A DNA stretch of 32,387 bases from Candidatus Competibacter phosphatis (GTDB lineage: Bacteria > Pseudomonadota > Gammaproteobacteria > Competibacterales > Competibacteraceae). Under the pieces are notes generated by a model. It searched no databases. It had not been told where the DNA came from and saw only the letters and a program-made list of their open reading frames with translations. The DNA is taken from assembly GCF_012939995.1 (NCBI RefSeq), contig NZ_SPMZ01000070.1:1-32387 (forward strand). Reading direction: 5' to 3'. This document shows, one piece after another, positions 1-11,232 of the stretch. A program made the position numbers and the translations under genes. Position 1 is the stretch's first letter. Each line of letters opens with the position of its first letter.

Positions 1-1
1 C

Positions 2-520
2 GTATCCAGCCACTTGGCGTTGTTCCTGTCGGCGTTTCCCGCCAACTTGCTGTTTCCAGTCGTGGTGTCGTTCATTGTCGTCCACCGGCTCAACCCGGAA
101 ATCTGGCTCAGTCCGCTGATGATCCTGGGTACGCAATGGTACATCCTGTTCAATGTCATCGCCGGGGCCGCCGCCCTGCCCAGTGACCTCAGGGAAGCTG
201 CCGCCAATCTGAGTTTGCGGGGTTGCTTGTTGTGGCGGCGGGTACTGTTGCCGGCGGTGTTCCCGTCCTATCTGACCGGCGGCCTGACCGCCTCGGGCGG
301 TGCCTGGAACGCCAGCGTGGTGGCCGAAGTCGCCAGTTGGGGTTCGACGACCCTGACGGCCAGCGGTCTTGGCGCCTACATCGCCCAGCAGACCGTCCAG
401 GGCGATCATCCACGGGTGGCATTGGGTATCGCCGTGATGAGCTTTTACGTGGTGCTGTTCAACCGCCTGCTCTGGAAACGCCTGTACACCTTCGCCCAGC
501 AGCGTCTGGCCTTGGATTGA
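2..520 (+). CDS. ABC transporter permease, C-terminal part (nitrate/sulfonate/taurine type)
   Basis: Inner-membrane permease of a binding-protein-dependent importer. The frame is open from the window edge, so the gene starts upstream and only about 172 C-terminal residues are seen. Several hydrophobic membrane segments are visible. The cytoplasmic EAA loop, which docks the ATPase, is present as [19 protein letters not shown] followed by [12 protein letters not shown], in the usual position before the last segments. The stop is 10 bases before the ATPase gene, so the two are one operon. The family (BPD_transp_1) includes nitrate, sulfonate, taurine and cyanate importers. The substrate cannot be told from this fragment. 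Confidence 0.9.
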   Translation, partial: VSSHLALFLSAFPANLLFPVVVSFIVVHRLNPEIWLSPLMILGTQWYILFNVIAGAAALPSDLREAAANLSLRGCLLWRRVLLPAVFPSYLTGGLTASGGAWNASVVAEVASWGSTTLTASGLGAYIAQQTVQGDHPRVALGIAVMSFYVVLFNRLLWKRLYTFAQQRLALD

Positions 521-530
521 GGAGAGTCTC

Positions 531-1832
531 GTGAGCGACGCCGAAACCCTGATCGAATTGCGCCAGGTGAGTAAACGCTTTGGCACCGCCGATCGCGCCG
601 ACGACATCGTGGTGCTCAAGGACATCGATTTCAGCCTGCGTTCCGGCGAAATCGTGGCCATGTTGGGCCGTTCCGGCGGCGGTAAATCCACGCTGCTGCG
701 GATCGTTTGTGGGCTGACCCCGGCCAGCGCCGGCCAAGTGCTGTATCGGGGTCAGCCGGTGACCCGGCCGGTGGCGGGCATCAGTATGGTGTTCCAGACT
801 TTCGGCCTGTTTCCGTGGTTGACGGTGCTGGAAAACGTGGAACTGGGGCTGGAGGCGCAGGGCGTGCCAGAGGCGGAACGGCGGCGGCGAGCATTGGCGG
901 CGATCGACATGATCGGGCTGGACGGCTTCGAATCGGCCTATCCCAAGGAACTGTCCGGCGGCATGCGTCAGCGGGTCGGTTTTGCCCGCGCCCTGGTGGT
1001 CAACCCCGACGTCCTTTTGATGGATGAGGCGTTCTCGGCGCTGGACGTACCGACGTCGGAGACTTTGCGCGGCGACCTGTTGGATCTGTGGCTGGAACGG
1101 CAGATCCCGACCCGCGCCATCCTGATGGTGTCGCACAGCATCGAGGAGGTGCTGATGATCGCCGACCGGATCGTGATTCTGGACAGCAATCCGGGGCGGG
1201 TGAAGGCGGAACTGCCGATTACCCTCAAGCACCCTCGTGATTACACGGCGCCGGTGTTTCGGCGGCTGGTGGAGCGGGTTTACGAGATCATGACCACGGC
1301 GGCGGGCGAGCCGCGAGCCAGCGGCATCGGCCACCGCTTGCCGTCGGCGCACGTCGCCCAGTTGTTGGGGGCGTTGGACGAAATCAACCATCCGGTCTAT
1401 CAGGGGCTGGTTAACCTGTCGGCGCTGGCCAATGCGCTGGAGCTGAAGGTGGACGACCTGTTTCCGATCGTCGAAGCGTTGCAGTTGCTGGATTTGGCCC
1501 AGACCGCCGGTGGCGATATCCGGCTGACCCGGCACGGCGAAGCGTTCCTGGCCGCCGACATCCAGCACCGCAAGATCATCTTTGGCGAGCATTTGCTGAA
1601 GCGGGTGCCGCTGGCCGGCCATATCTGCCGGGTGATCGACGAACGGCCCGGCCAGCGCGCGCCGGAGAGCCGCTTTTTGCGCGAGCTGGAGGATTTCCTG
1701 ACCGAAGACGAGGCCAAGCGGGTGTTGCAGGCGATCGTCGATTGGGGCCGCTATGCCGAACTGTTCGCCTACGATTACCGCACCGGGGTGTTCAGCGCCG
1801 AGAATCCGGGCGAGACGCCGGCGGAAGGGTAA
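531..1832 (+). CDS. ABC transporter ATPase with C-terminal AAA-associated domain
   Basis: ATP-binding subunit that powers the preceding permease. It starts with GTG, and GAGGAG lies just upstream. Residues ~5-245 form the ABC domain: Walker [11 protein letters not shown]-loop in [10 protein letters not shown], signature LSGGMRQR, Walker [13 protein letters not shown] and a switch histidine in VSHS. This pattern is typical of nitrate/sulfonate/taurine ATPases (NrtD/SsuB/TauB-like). Residues ~265-425 form an extra C-terminal domain like PF09821 (AAA_assoc_C), which is found on a subset of these ATPases and makes the protein 433 aa instead of ~260. Its role is not established. An ABC ATPase is certain; the substrate is unknown. 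Confidence 0.93.
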   Translation: MSDAETLIELRQVSKRFGTADRADDIVVLKDIDFSLRSGEIVAMLGRSGGGKSTLLRIVCGLTPASAGQVLYRGQPVTRPVAGISMVFQTFGLFPWLTVLENVELGLEAQGVPEAERRRRALAAIDMIGLDGFESAYPKELSGGMRQRVGFARALVVNPDVLLMDEAFSALDVPTSETLRGDLLDLWLERQIPTRAILMVSHSIEEVLMIADRIVILDSNPGRVKAELPITLKHPRDYTAPVFRRLVERVYEIMTTAAGEPRASGIGHRLPSAHVAQLLGALDEINHPVYQGLVNLSALANALELKVDDLFPIVEALQLLDLAQTAGGDIRLTRHGEAFLAADIQHRKIIFGEHLLKRVPLAGHICRVIDERPGQRAPESRFLRELEDFLTEDEAKRVLQAIVDWGRYAELFAYDYRTGVFSAENPGETPAEG

Positions 1833-1833
1833 T

Positions 1834-1875
1834 GGACCGATTGCCGGGCGGTGCAAGGTATCGGCAATCTGGTCC
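1834..1875. terminator. Stem-loop after the ABC operon
   Basis: GGACC (1834-1838) plus ATTGCCG (1840-1846) pair with CGGCAAT (1862-1868) plus GGTCC (1871-1875). This gives a 12-bp interrupted stem one base after the ATPase stop, between convergent genes. There is no U-tract on either strand, so it is either a non-canonical terminator or a 3'-end stabilising hairpin. Confidence 0.45.
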
Positions 1876-1890
1876 CTCGTGGCATGCGCG

Positions 1891-3301
1891 TCACGCCTCG
1901 CGCAGGGTTCCCCGACTGACGCTTTCGCCATCTTCGGAGCGCAGCGTCCAGAACGACAGCGATGACAGGATGGTCAGGCCCCCCAGGGTCAGGAAGGCGT
2001 GGTGCAGCGCCTGGGTGACCGCCACGCGATCGGTTTGAGGCAAGTCACCCAGATACCAGGCAGCCACCAGCGACCCGCAGGCCAGGCCGAAGCTCATCGA
2101 CAGTTGTTGCAGCGAGCTGGCGATGGTGCTGGCCATACTCGAATCGGACGTCTCGATGTCGGCGTAAGCCATCGAATTCATGCTGGAAAATTGCAGCGAG
2201 TTGAAAAAAGCCCTGCGCCAGCCCCAGAAGCACGATCAGTGCAATCGGCGTGTCCTCGTTCACCTGTGCAAAGAGGCTGATGGTGAGTCCGATCATGACC
2301 GTATTCACAACCAATACCTGCCGATACCCGTAACGCCTCAGCACCCATGCGGAGATGAGTTTCATGCCCATGGCGGCGGCGGCGGTAGGCATCATTAATA
2401 GGCCCGACTGCCAGGCGGGCAGGCCCAGACCCAGTTGATAGAGCAAGGGCAGCAGAAACGGCAGCCCACCCATGCCCAACCGGGTGATGAAGCCGCCGAC
2501 GACCGAAACCCGGAAGGTACGTACCCGAAACAATGCGAGGCGCAGCAAAGGATAAGGCGCCTGGCGGGCATGCCAACCGTAGGCGGCCAGCAGACCGATG
2601 GACAACAGGAACAGCACAGCCAACGAAGCCGGGTCGATGTTGTGCTCGCCAAAGATTTCCAACAGCCAGGACAGCAACGCGGTACCGGTGCCGAACAAGA
2701 GCAGACCGATCAGATCCAGGGGGCGCGGCGCATCGCCGTGATAATCCGGCATGTAGCGATGCACCAGCAGCAGCGCCATCAGGCCCACCGGTACGTTGAC
2801 GAAGAAGATTTCGCGCCACGACAACCAATGGACGATGAGGCCGCCCACCGTGGGACCGAGCAACGGCCCGATCAATGCCGGGATGATGACGAAGTTCATC
2901 GCCATCAGCAGTTCCGATTTGTGAAACGTGCGAATGATCGTGAGTCGGCCCACCGGCATCATCATCGCCGCGCCAATGCCTTGCAGCACGCGCGCGACCA
3001 CCAGCATCGGGGCATTGACGGCCAGACCGCACAGAATCGAGGAAGCCGTGAAGACCGCCACCGCGACGCCAAACACCTGTCGAGTGCCGAATCGATCCGC
3101 CATCCAGCCACTGACCGGAATCCCGACGGCCAGGCTCAGGATGTAGCTGGTCACGACGGCTTTCAGACTCAGCGGCGTCACTTGCAGGCTCGCCGCCATC
3201 GCCGGAATCGCGGTGTTGACGATGGTGGAGTCGAGTTGCTCCATAAATAGGGCGGTCGCGACGACCCAGGGTAGATAACGTTTAACGGTGGAAGGGTCCA
3301 T
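1891..3301 (-). pseudogene. DHA2-family multidrug MFS transporter, frameshifted
   Basis: Proton-driven efflux permease of the EmrB/QacA (DHA2, 14-TM) type. The N-terminal reading frame starts MDPSTVKRYLPW and shows the family motifs: ATALFMEQLDSTIVNTAIP in TM1, GWMADRFGTRQVFG as motif A, and RVLQGIGAAMMMP. It runs well to ...LLGLAQGFF and then leaves frame. The rest of the protein (MNSMAYADIETSDSSMASTI onward, ~95 aa) continues in another frame to a stop at 1891. The break sits on a run of six A at 2204-2209 (T on the coding strand); five would restore the family sequence. Together the frames give ~470 aa, a normal DHA2 length. Either a real loss of function or a homopolymer miscall. A degraded MarR gene diverges from it, the usual partner of such pumps. 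Confidence 0.85.
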
Positions 3302-3366
3302 GGATTTTCCAATAGCGGGTGCGCTAATACCGCCTATCGGTCGTGTACCGGGCGGGTGATCTTGAG

Positions 3367-4410
<1,044 letters not shown>

Positions 4411-4413
4411 TAA

Positions 4414-4458
4414 CAAAAATCCCCCCCAACGCTCTTGGCTACAAGAACGTTGGGGGGA
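4414..4458 (-). terminator. Rho-independent terminator of the PPK2 gene
   Basis: On the minus strand a long hairpin is followed by GATTTTTGTT. The stem is CCCCCCAACG-TCTTG pairing with CAAGA-CGTTGGGGGG, with a 4-nt loop and one mismatch, at 4422-4457. It lies 60 bases past the PPK2 stop. The U-tract is on the minus-strand side only, so it serves the leftward gene. Confidence 0.85.
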
Positions 4459-4517
4459 TCGGGCTCGACCAGCAGCGTGACCGCAACGCAAAATGAAGTC
4501 GTTGTATCCTCTCGCGC

Positions 4518-5450
4518 TCAGGCTTCGTCTTCCAGCAGCTTGCGGATTTCCAGCAACTCCCGGCGCCGCTCCTCGCTGACTTCGGGATAGTGCAGGTTCA
4601 GCCGTTTCAGGGTGCGCACGACGATTTCCGAGACGGTCAGCCGGGTGAACCACTTGTTATCGGCGGGAACGACGAACCACGGCGCCCATTCGGTGCTGGT
4701 ACGGTTGAGGCAGTCTTCGTAGGCTTGTTGGTAGCTGTCCCAGAACGCCCGTTCCTTGGCGTCGGCGGTCGAGAATTTCCAGTTTTTCTCGGGCCGGTCG
4801 ATCCGTTCCAGAAAGCGCTTCTTCTGCTCTTCCTTGGAGACGTTCAGAAAGAATTTCAGGATCACGACGCCATTTTCGGATAGATACTGTTCCATGTTGT
4901 TGATCTGCTCATGGCGGCGTTTCCAGATATTCTCGCGGGCCGATGGCGGGATTTTCTGATGGTCCAGCAGTTCCGGGTGAACCCGAACCACCAGCACTTC
5001 CTCGTAATAGGAGCGGTTGAAGATACCGATCCGACCGCGCTCCGGCATCACCTTGTTGGTCCGCCATAGATAATCGTGATCCAGCTCCTCGGCGGAGGGG
5101 GATTTGAAGCTGTACACCTGGCAGCCCTGCGGGTTGACGCCGGACATCACATGCTTGATGGCTCCGTCCTTGCCGGCGGCGTCCATGGCCTGAAAGATGA
5201 GCAGCAGCGCGTAGGTATCCTGAGCGTAGAGAATATCCTGATACTCGGCCAGCTCGGCGATGTTTTTCTCCAGTTTTTTGCGGGCGTCCTTCTTGTCCTT
5301 GAAACCGGCGGTAAATTCGGGGTCGTAGTCCTTGCGCAGGGAAATCTTGTGACCAGGCGGTACCATGATGTGTTTCAGACGCAGCTCCAGTTCGGAATCT
5401 TCGGAAACCTGGACGGCGATCTTGCGGTTGGGGTCGAGACGGTTTTTCAT
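4518..5450 (-). CDS. ppk2: Polyphosphate kinase 2 family protein (polyP:nucleotide phosphotransferase)
   Basis: Cytoplasmic enzyme that moves phosphate between polyphosphate and nucleotides. The chosen start gives [20 protein letters not shown] and 310 aa, the normal one-domain PPK2 length; the open frame continues far upstream, but that part is low-complexity antisense of the GST gene. The Walker A-like loop is [19 protein letters not shown]. The lid and second nucleotide region reads [20 protein letters not shown], and the [20 protein letters not shown] stretch is typical of the TIGR03709-type subgroup. It is a single gene with its own terminator, diverging from the GST gene. PPK2 is common in polyP-handling bacteria. 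Whether it prefers ADP, GDP or AMP cannot be read from sequence alone. Confidence 0.93.
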   Translation of the reverse strand: MKNRLDPNRKIAVQVSEDSELELRLKHIMVPPGHKISLRKDYDPEFTAGFKDKKDARKKLEKNIAELAEYQDILYAQDTYALLLIFQAMDAAGKDGAIKHVMSGVNPQGCQVYSFKSPSAEELDHDYLWRTNKVMPERGRIGIFNRSYYEEVLVVRVHPELLDHQKIPPSARENIWKRRHEQINNMEQYLSENGVVILKFFLNVSKEEQKKRFLERIDRPEKNWKFSTADAKERAFWDSYQQAYEDCLNRTSTEWAPWFVVPADNKWFTRLTVSEIVVRTLKRLNLHYPEVSEERRRELLEIRKLLEDEA

Positions 5451-5654
5451 GTTATGACTCTCGCACGGTTGGGTCAGGATCGAGCGGTCGGCGATACGGA
5501 AACGTATTGATAACTTTAGCGGATATCCGTCGGCGCGATCACACGATAGACGATTTCGGTTCGCTCTCGGTGGGGGTCGAGTTCCTATACTTCTTGTTAA
5601 TCCCGGCCGTTCCGTATCGGGAATTCGCTCAGTCGCCACCAGGAGAACCGACTC

Positions 5655-6263
5655 ATGCTCAAACTGTACTATCACCCCCTCTCCACTTTCACTCGCCGCG
5701 TTCTCATTACGCTCATCGAAAAAGCGATTCCCCACGAATTGATTCCGGTCGACATGGCCGCGCGCGAGCACAATCAACCGACTTACCGCGCGCTGAATCC
5801 CTATGGCCGGGTTCCCACCTTGGTGGAGGATGACTTTGTCCTGTACGAATCGACGGCCATCCTCAATTATCTGGAAGCGATCCACCCATCGCCGCCGCTG
5901 GCGCCGGCCGATCCACGCGGTCGTGCCTTGGTCGACATGCACATGAAGCTTTGCGATCTGGAACTGACGCGGCAAACTGGAACGATCATTTTCCCCAAGC
6001 GCTTTTTGCCCGAGCAACGCTGGAATCTTGCGGAAATGGCGCGGGCCAAGGTGGAGATCGAGCAGCACTTGGAGATCCTGGAGAGTTCGTTGGCGGGTCG
6101 GGAATATCTGGTCGCGGAGATGTATAGCCTGGCGGAGGTCTGCTATACGCCCTTCGTCCAGTTCCTTCCGCTCATGGAGATCGTGCCGCCTCCCGCGGTC
6201 GGCGCCTGGGCGGAACGCATCCTCAACCGCCCGAGCGCCGTGCGAACCTGCCCCAGTCATTGA
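5655..6263 (+). CDS. Glutathione S-transferase family protein
   Basis: Soluble GST of 202 aa. CAGGAGAA lies about 11 bases before ATG 5655. Residues 1-77 form the thioredoxin-like glutathione domain: [20 protein letters not shown], then [20 protein letters not shown] with the cis-proline (VPTL) and the glutathione gamma-glutamyl-binding ES pair, then [12 protein letters not shown]. Residues ~88-195 form the helical C-terminal domain. It is a small member resembling bacterial beta/zeta-like or stress GSTs. The substrate is unknown. It converges with the FAD oxidoreductase gene (15-base gap) and diverges from PPK2. Confidence 0.9.
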   Translation: MLKLYYHPLSTFTRRVLITLIEKAIPHELIPVDMAAREHNQPTYRALNPYGRVPTLVEDDFVLYESTAILNYLEAIHPSPPLAPADPRGRALVDMHMKLCDLELTRQTGTIIFPKRFLPEQRWNLAEMARAKVEIEQHLEILESSLAGREYLVAEMYSLAEVCYTPFVQFLPLMEIVPPPAVGAWAERILNRPSAVRTCPSH

Positions 6264-6277
6264 AGCGTGATCGACGC

Positions 6278-7924
6278 TCAAACGAGAGAAGAGGTAAAAG
6301 GAATATCCAGCGATGCCAGCACCTGTTCCGCTGCCAGCACCCCGCGATAATTCGCTTCCTCGAAGATCGAGTAGCCGCTCAGATCGGAGTTGGCAAACAG
6401 TACTCGATCCCGTGTGTTCAGCAGGCGTTGACGGGCCTCGCCCCAGACGAAACCGGGCCGAGGCCGGACCATGGCATGGCCCCAGCGCATCAGGTCCAGC
6501 CGGGCAACTTGCTCCCGGATATCGGGATGCGGTCTCGACAAATCACGCAAAATCCACTCGGCCCATGTTGCCCACGGCGTTTCCAGCAGGTGTTGCCGCT
6601 CGCGATCCGGTGGGCCGTCGCACAGCGCGCAATACCAGGTGAACACGGTCCGGTCCTGATGCGCCGCCAGATGCTGGTGAGTGGCGACCACATAGCCCAA
6701 CGCGGCGCTGTCGTACAGCACGTTATCCCAACTCAGCGGCGCGCCCCGGCGCTCCTCGGGGAAGCCGCGCAGGCTGAGATTGGCCACCAGCCAGGGCGCA
6801 TACTGGAATTCGCCGATGGCGGCTTGCAGTTCGGCCGGGAGTTCCCGGAACACCCGAGGCGCCTGAAACACTGGCGCCGCCCAGATCACTGCCCGCGCCA
6901 ACCGCCGTACCGAGCGGTTTTCGCGCGGCCGATACGCGTCCACCAACGCTGCCCGATCCAGCTCCGACAATCGAAAAACCAGGGATTCGGTGACGATGTG
7001 CGGTTCCAGCCGTTCCCGCAGGCGCCGGACCAGCCAGCCGTTGCCTTCCGGCCAGGTCAGCACATCGTCCTCATCGGCGTCGCGGGCGCGGGCGTCGCGG
7101 CTGGCGAAGTAGTGAATCCCCATCCAGGCTGAAGTCTGGTCGTAACGGCAACCGTAGTCGTCGCGGCAGGCGTAGTTGACGTACCAATGCAGCGGTTCGG
7201 CATCCAGCCGGTGTTGCAGTAGAAAATCCCGCATGGAGATTCGATCCAGCGCCAGCAGATCGGGATCGCGGGCACTGAAGTCGATGGGAATGGCGAAGGC
7301 TTTGCGGCCGTCCGCCCCGCGCCGGCGCTGAAAGTCGTCCATCAACTCCTGGAAACGCTGGAACTGCGCCTGCTCATCCGGCCGGACGCCGATTCGCGGC
7401 CATAGCCCATCGTGCCAGACGCCGTTGGCGTACAGCCGTTCCCGAGGCGCGAAGCTGATGAAACGCTCGTCGTAGATCGGTTCGGCCACATTGGGATCGC
7501 CCCGTAGCACACCGAAATCCGCCAGCAGTTCGCGTACGGCGCGGGATTCCTGGGTGGGAAACGGTAGATAGTGCGCGCCCCAGGGGTAGGCGGTGACGAC
7601 GTTCTTACCGCTGCGAGCGTTGCCGCCAACTTCGGACTCCAGTTCCAGGATTGCGAAATCGGTAAACCCGGCTTGTTGCAGCTTCCAGCCGGCCGATAGC
7701 CCAGCAATACCGCCACCGACGATGACCACCGGTGTCTTCAGCGTCTCGCCGGATTCCGGGAACTGACCGGCGCGCAGACGATGGCCCAAGACATTGGAGG
7801 CGCCGAGGATTTCCCCTTCCGGCAGCGGCGGCGTCTTGGGTGAATCCAGCCGTCGCCAAGCGTAGGCGCCGCCGGTCGCGCCGGCGACGGCGGTCAGCGA
7901 GCACAGAAACTGGCGGCGATTCAT
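6278..7924 (-). CDS. Tat-exported FAD-dependent amine-oxidase-like oxidoreductase
   Basis: Flavoprotein of 548 aa. The N-terminus [19 protein letters not shown] is a twin-arginine signal, so the enzyme is folded with its cofactor and exported to the periplasm. The FAD dinucleotide-binding motif is [17 protein letters not shown] at residues ~66-82, followed by an acidic residue at the strand end ([14 protein letters not shown]), the classic Rossmann/GG layout of the NAD(P)-binding_8 and amine oxidase families. The C-terminal [20 protein letters not shown] segment matches the second FAD contact seen in such proteins. The substrate is unknown. No strong Shine-Dalgarno is visible, but the Tat motif fixes the start. 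A periplasmic rhodanese gene lies just upstream on the same strand. Confidence 0.87.
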   Translation of the reverse strand: MNRRQFLCSLTAVAGATGGAYAWRRLDSPKTPPLPEGEILGASNVLGHRLRAGQFPESGETLKTPVVIVGGGIAGLSAGWKLQQAGFTDFAILELESEVGGNARSGKNVVTAYPWGAHYLPFPTQESRAVRELLADFGVLRGDPNVAEPIYDERFISFAPRERLYANGVWHDGLWPRIGVRPDEQAQFQRFQELMDDFQRRRGADGRKAFAIPIDFSARDPDLLALDRISMRDFLLQHRLDAEPLHWYVNYACRDDYGCRYDQTSAWMGIHYFASRDARARDADEDDVLTWPEGNGWLVRRLRERLEPHIVTESLVFRLSELDRAALVDAYRPRENRSVRRLARAVIWAAPVFQAPRVFRELPAELQAAIGEFQYAPWLVANLSLRGFPEERRGAPLSWDNVLYDSAALGYVVATHQHLAAHQDRTVFTWYCALCDGPPDRERQHLLETPWATWAEWILRDLSRPHPDIREQVARLDLMRWGHAMVRPRPGFVWGEARQRLLNTRDRVLFANSDLSGYSIFEEANYRGVLAAEQVLASLDIPFTSSLV

Positions 7925-8019
7925 AGGGAGCGACGAGCCACTGCCACTTCAAACCGTCCGCTGCGCAAATGACGCATTAATGTGACAATGGTGCTCGTGT
8001 TGGCTCCTTCCCATGGTGC

Positions 8020-8364
8020 TCAATCGGTCCGATAACCGCCGCGCAGCATATCGTTCAGACTGCCTCGATTTTCGATTCGACTGTAGCCCATTTGCCGCAG
8101 TGTCTGTTCGGCGATGCCGGAACGGCGGCCGCTGCGGCAGTACAACACGATGCGGGCATCGTGCTCCGGTGCAAAAACGGCGATGCGGTTAGCGATTTCA
8201 TTGTAAGGGATGTTGATCGCCTGGCGGACATGGGCCTGCTGGTACTCTCCCGCCGTACGTACATCGATCACCAGCGGCTCGCCGGGAACCGGCGGGTCGC
8301 CGTGATCGGCCCATGCCGGTACGGAAAATAGCAGCGTCACCAAAAACCATATTTGCTTGTTCAT
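8020..8364 (-). CDS. Periplasmic rhodanese-like sulfurtransferase
   Basis: Single-domain rhodanese of 114 aa with signal peptide MNKQIWFLVTLLFSVPAWA. The fold signature VIDVRTAGEYQQAHVRQAIN is followed by the active-site loop YCRSGRRS, with the catalytic cysteine at residue 76. That loop length suits sulfur transfer. The GGAGGG site 7 bases before ATG 8364 selects this start over an upstream one. It resembles PspE and other small exported rhodaneses. It may be cotranscribed with the downstream FAD oxidoreductase (95-base gap). Confidence 0.92.
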   Translation of the reverse strand: MNKQIWFLVTLLFSVPAWADHGDPPVPGEPLVIDVRTAGEYQQAHVRQAINIPYNEIANRIAVFAPEHDARIVLYCRSGRRSGIAEQTLRQMGYSRIENRGSLNDMLRGGYRTD

Positions 8365-8424
8365 GTTTGTGCCCTCCAGATCGAGTTTATGGCTTGGGGC
8401 GTGGAAAGCGATAGTGAGTTCCAT

Positions 8425-9115
8425 CGCTGCCCAAGCTTGGGGTAACCCTCATGACTCGATGCCAATCGACAGCAGTAAACGCCATACTCGGTGTGGTCTG
8501 GGCATCGATTTTGCCGGATTTCGGTACGCGGGGTATGTGGAGTGTTTTGGTCAGATTGCGCCCAAGGTGCCGGTCGTTGCCGCCGCTGACTTTCGTTCAA
8601 GAGCCAGTGAATACGGCATAAAACTCGATCATTCTCACACGTTTTTTATGTCGCGCGATCCAGCTTTCAATTTGCCTGCGAATCAATTGGGTCATCACTC
8701 TCAAGTTAATCGATCGATGGTTGATAACCAAGTTATTTAATCAGAAATTATTCTGTTGGCCACCCAGTTGTACTATTGGCTATTAGCCACTTTTTTTTTA
8801 GTGGTAATTCAGGAGTGATTCAGGTTAGGGTCTTTATATCTAGCATCCAATACAATATTGGCAGATAACTGCCTAATTTAAAATATATAAGATCAATAAG
8901 TTGGAAGAGCATGAGATTGATTGCTATTTACAAATTAAATCGAATTGAAACCGATTAAAGAACCAACTTTTCTTTCAAACCGATGTGGATTTTTCTATTA
9001 AAACCAAATTTGATACATGGATTGTTTTGATTTTGTTATATTCACGGCAACCAGAGTTCGGAAACTGAACAATGATCAGTGATACGAACCGACTTATGTA
9101 GGGGAAGCAAAGCGT
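8425..9115. other. AT-rich intergenic region
   Basis: No convincing gene in ~690 bases. From about 8620 on, base composition drops sharply to an AT-rich state, with many A/T runs, unlike the GC-rich flanks. The only reading frame of size (8357-8740 +) begins inside the rhodanese gene, lacks a ribosome site and has no family look. The region precedes the PKD-domain gene and probably holds its promoter. AGGGGA near 9099-9104 could serve ATG 9116. The composition suggests foreign origin. Confidence 0.6.
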
Positions 9116-9171
9116 ATGTTTGCGCATCAGAAAAGCCATGTGTCAATTACTTCCATGTTCAATAAATTTTT

Positions 9172-11121
9172 GTGTTTTTTTTGAATGCGACCCATGTGGC
9201 GGTAATTATCACACTACTCTTCTTTACTTCCATTGCTCAAGCTGGCCAAGTCAATTTAGCTTGGTATCCAAGTACCCAGTCCACGCTCGGGGGTTATAAG
9301 CTTTCCTACGGAACGGCCAGCGGCAACTACTCATCAAGCGTGGATGTTGGCAAGCAAACGACTTATACAGTCGTCAATCTCCGAGACGGTGCCAAATATT
9401 ATTTCGCTGTTAAGGCCTACGATACCACCAGAACCGTCGAAAGCAGTTTTTCCAACGAAGTGAGCACAACGATCGGTGTCACCAGCACACCCATTGCAGC
9501 CCCGACCGCTAGTTTCAGCGCCAGTCCTACTTCGGGGACGGCGCCATTGATGGTGACACTTATCGATACCTCGACCGGTAGCATCAGCAGCCGCGCCTGG
9601 ACCTTCAGCGACGGCACGACCGACACGGCCAAGACTGTTATCAAAACCTTCAACACGCCGGGCAGCTACACCGCTACGCTCAAGGTCACCGGTCCGGGCG
9701 GTAGCGACACCACAACGCAGAGCATTTCGGTGACCACGTCATCGTTGCCAGTAGCTAATTTCAGCGCCAGTCCTACCTCGGGCACAGCGCCGCTAACGGT
9801 GAAATTCACCGATACCTCCACTGGAACGGTGACAGCTTGGTCCTGGGATTTCGGCGACGGCACCCCTCCCAGCACTCAACGGAATCCTTCACACAGTTAC
9901 GCAACCACTGGGACCTATACCGTCAAGCTCACCACTACTAACTCTGCCGGTAGTAATGCGAAAACTCAAAAGGACTACATTAAGGTCTCTTCCAACACTG
10001 GTACTGGTAGTAGTGCAGGGAAATTCCAGCAAGGTAGCGTGGCTCCCAACTTGGTGGTCATGGAAGCCGAGCATTTCACCGGTAACACAGCTCAGGGTGG
10101 ATATGCCTGGCAAGCGACGACCAGCTACGGCAACTATTCAGGCGCCAGTGCTCTGCGGGCCCTGCCGGAAGACAATACCCGTATCGACACCAACTACGCC
10201 GCTACCAGCCCGCGGCTGGATTATCAGGTGAACTTCGTTAAGACCGGTACCCATTATGTATGGATTCGCGCTCTTGGTCCTTCCTGGAGTTCCGATTCCC
10301 TGCATGTTGGTCTCGATGGGCAGGAAGTTGCCAGCGCCGCACGGCTGAGCCAACTCAATCCGCAGGGAAGTTGGGCGTGGTCCAAGACGACTCAAGGCGG
10401 CACCATCGCCACCCTCAACGTGACCAACCCCGGTATACATATTATTAATGTGTGGATGCGCGAGTCCGGTACCCTACTGGACAAGTTAGTGCTGACCCCC
10501 AACGCGAATTACACCCCCAGCGACTTGGGACCGGATGAAACGATAAGCACGACGATCGGCGCCGCAACGTTGCCAAGCCCGTGGATCGACATGGACATCG
10601 GCAACGTAGGCCAGGCGGGCAGCGCCAGCTATGCCAGCGGTGCCTTCACCGTGAAAGGCTCGGGTGACGACATCTGGGACAATGCCGACGCTTTTCACTT
10701 TGTTTTTCAATCCATGACCGGTGACGGCTCCATCGTGGCGCGGGTTGCCAGCATTGACTACACGAATTCCTGGGCCAAGGCGGGGGTGATGATCCGCGAG
10801 AGCCTGGACGCCGACGCCCGCCACGCGATGGCGGTGGTCACGGCGGGTAACGGTGTAGCGTTTCAGCGTCGAACCACGCCGGGAGGGACGTCCTATCACA
10901 CCGCAGGCGCGGCGGTCGGCGCTCCCTACTGGGTGAAGCTGACCCGAAGCGGCAGCACTTTCACCGCCTATCAATCAGCGGATGGCAACACTTGGGCACC
11001 GGTCAGCTCGGCCACTATCAGCATGGCGACCAGCGTTTACGTTGGTCTGGCGCTCACCAGCCACAATAACAGCGCCTTGAATGCCTCGGTTCTGGATAAC
11101 GTCAGCAAGAGAACGAATTAA
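9172..11121 (+). CDS. Secreted FnIII/PKD/carbohydrate-binding multidomain protein
   Basis: Extracellular, probably adhesive or polysaccharide-binding protein of 649 aa with no catalytic domain visible. Order: signal peptide ending TSIAQA (1-24); fibronectin III-like domain 26-102 (YKLSYGTASGNY, YYFAVKAYD); PKD 1 at 112-188; PKD 2 at 194-272 with the hallmark WSWDFGDG; CBM-like beta-sandwich 293-445 beginning VVMEAEHF; concanavalin-like/DUF1349-like domain ~470-645 (KAGVMIRESLDADARHAM). The two PKD units share nearly identical DNA openings (TTCAGCGCCAGTCCTAC). The GTG start gives a signal peptide without positive charge. A T8 tract at 9175-9182 follows it; one more T would join the frame of ATG 9116 and add a lysine-containing n-region. 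Codon composition is less GC-rich than neighbours. Confidence 0.85.
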   Translation: MFFLNATHVAVIITLLFFTSIAQAGQVNLAWYPSTQSTLGGYKLSYGTASGNYSSSVDVGKQTTYTVVNLRDGAKYYFAVKAYDTTRTVESSFSNEVSTTIGVTSTPIAAPTASFSASPTSGTAPLMVTLIDTSTGSISSRAWTFSDGTTDTAKTVIKTFNTPGSYTATLKVTGPGGSDTTTQSISVTTSSLPVANFSASPTSGTAPLTVKFTDTSTGTVTAWSWDFGDGTPPSTQRNPSHSYATTGTYTVKLTTTNSAGSNAKTQKDYIKVSSNTGTGSSAGKFQQGSVAPNLVVMEAEHFTGNTAQGGYAWQATTSYGNYSGASALRALPEDNTRIDTNYAATSPRLDYQVNFVKTGTHYVWIRALGPSWSSDSLHVGLDGQEVASAARLSQLNPQGSWAWSKTTQGGTIATLNVTNPGIHIINVWMRESGTLLDKLVLTPNANYTPSDLGPDETISTTIGAATLPSPWIDMDIGNVGQAGSASYASGAFTVKGSGDDIWDNADAFHFVFQSMTGDGSIVARVASIDYTNSWAKAGVMIRESLDADARHAMAVVTAGNGVAFQRRTTPGGTSYHTAGAAVGAPYWVKLTRSGSTFTAYQSADGNTWAPVSSATISMATSVYVGLALTSHNNSALNASVLDNVSKRTN

Positions 11122-11125
11122 TGTT

Positions 11126-11150
11126 GGCTCAATCTGGATTCCAGACTGTT
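11126..11150 (+). repeat. Left terminal inverted repeat of the IS
   Basis: Begins GGCTCAATCTGGATTCCAG. The reverse complement of 12173-12197 begins GGCTCAATATGGATTCCAG. The 25-base ends differ at three positions (C/A, A/T, T/A), within the usual divergence of IS ends. Confidence 0.8.
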
Positions 11151-11232
11151 GAGGATGGCTCGCCCCGCCGGCGAGCGGGGGCTACCCTGTACGGGTTCCG
11201 AACCACCGTGACGTGACCCAAGCCCCCCAACG

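Noticed and set aside
459..1931. 490-aa antisense frame over the ABC ATPase
   Set aside because: Arg/His/Gln-rich shadow with no family motif; the plus strand encodes a clear ABC ATPase.
5451..6281. N-terminal extension of the PPK2 frame
   Set aside because: Antisense to the GST gene, atypical composition; PPK2 homologues start near MKNRLDPN.
8357..8740. 127-aa frame between the rhodanese and PKD genes
   Set aside because: Starts inside the rhodanese gene on the opposite strand, no ribosome site, no recognisable motif.
9040..9115. GEMM-type c-di-GMP riboswitch before the PKD gene (GGCAACC and GCAAAGC blocks)
   Set aside because: The two blocks are about 50 nt apart with no matching stem and lack the conserved core; spacing does not fit.
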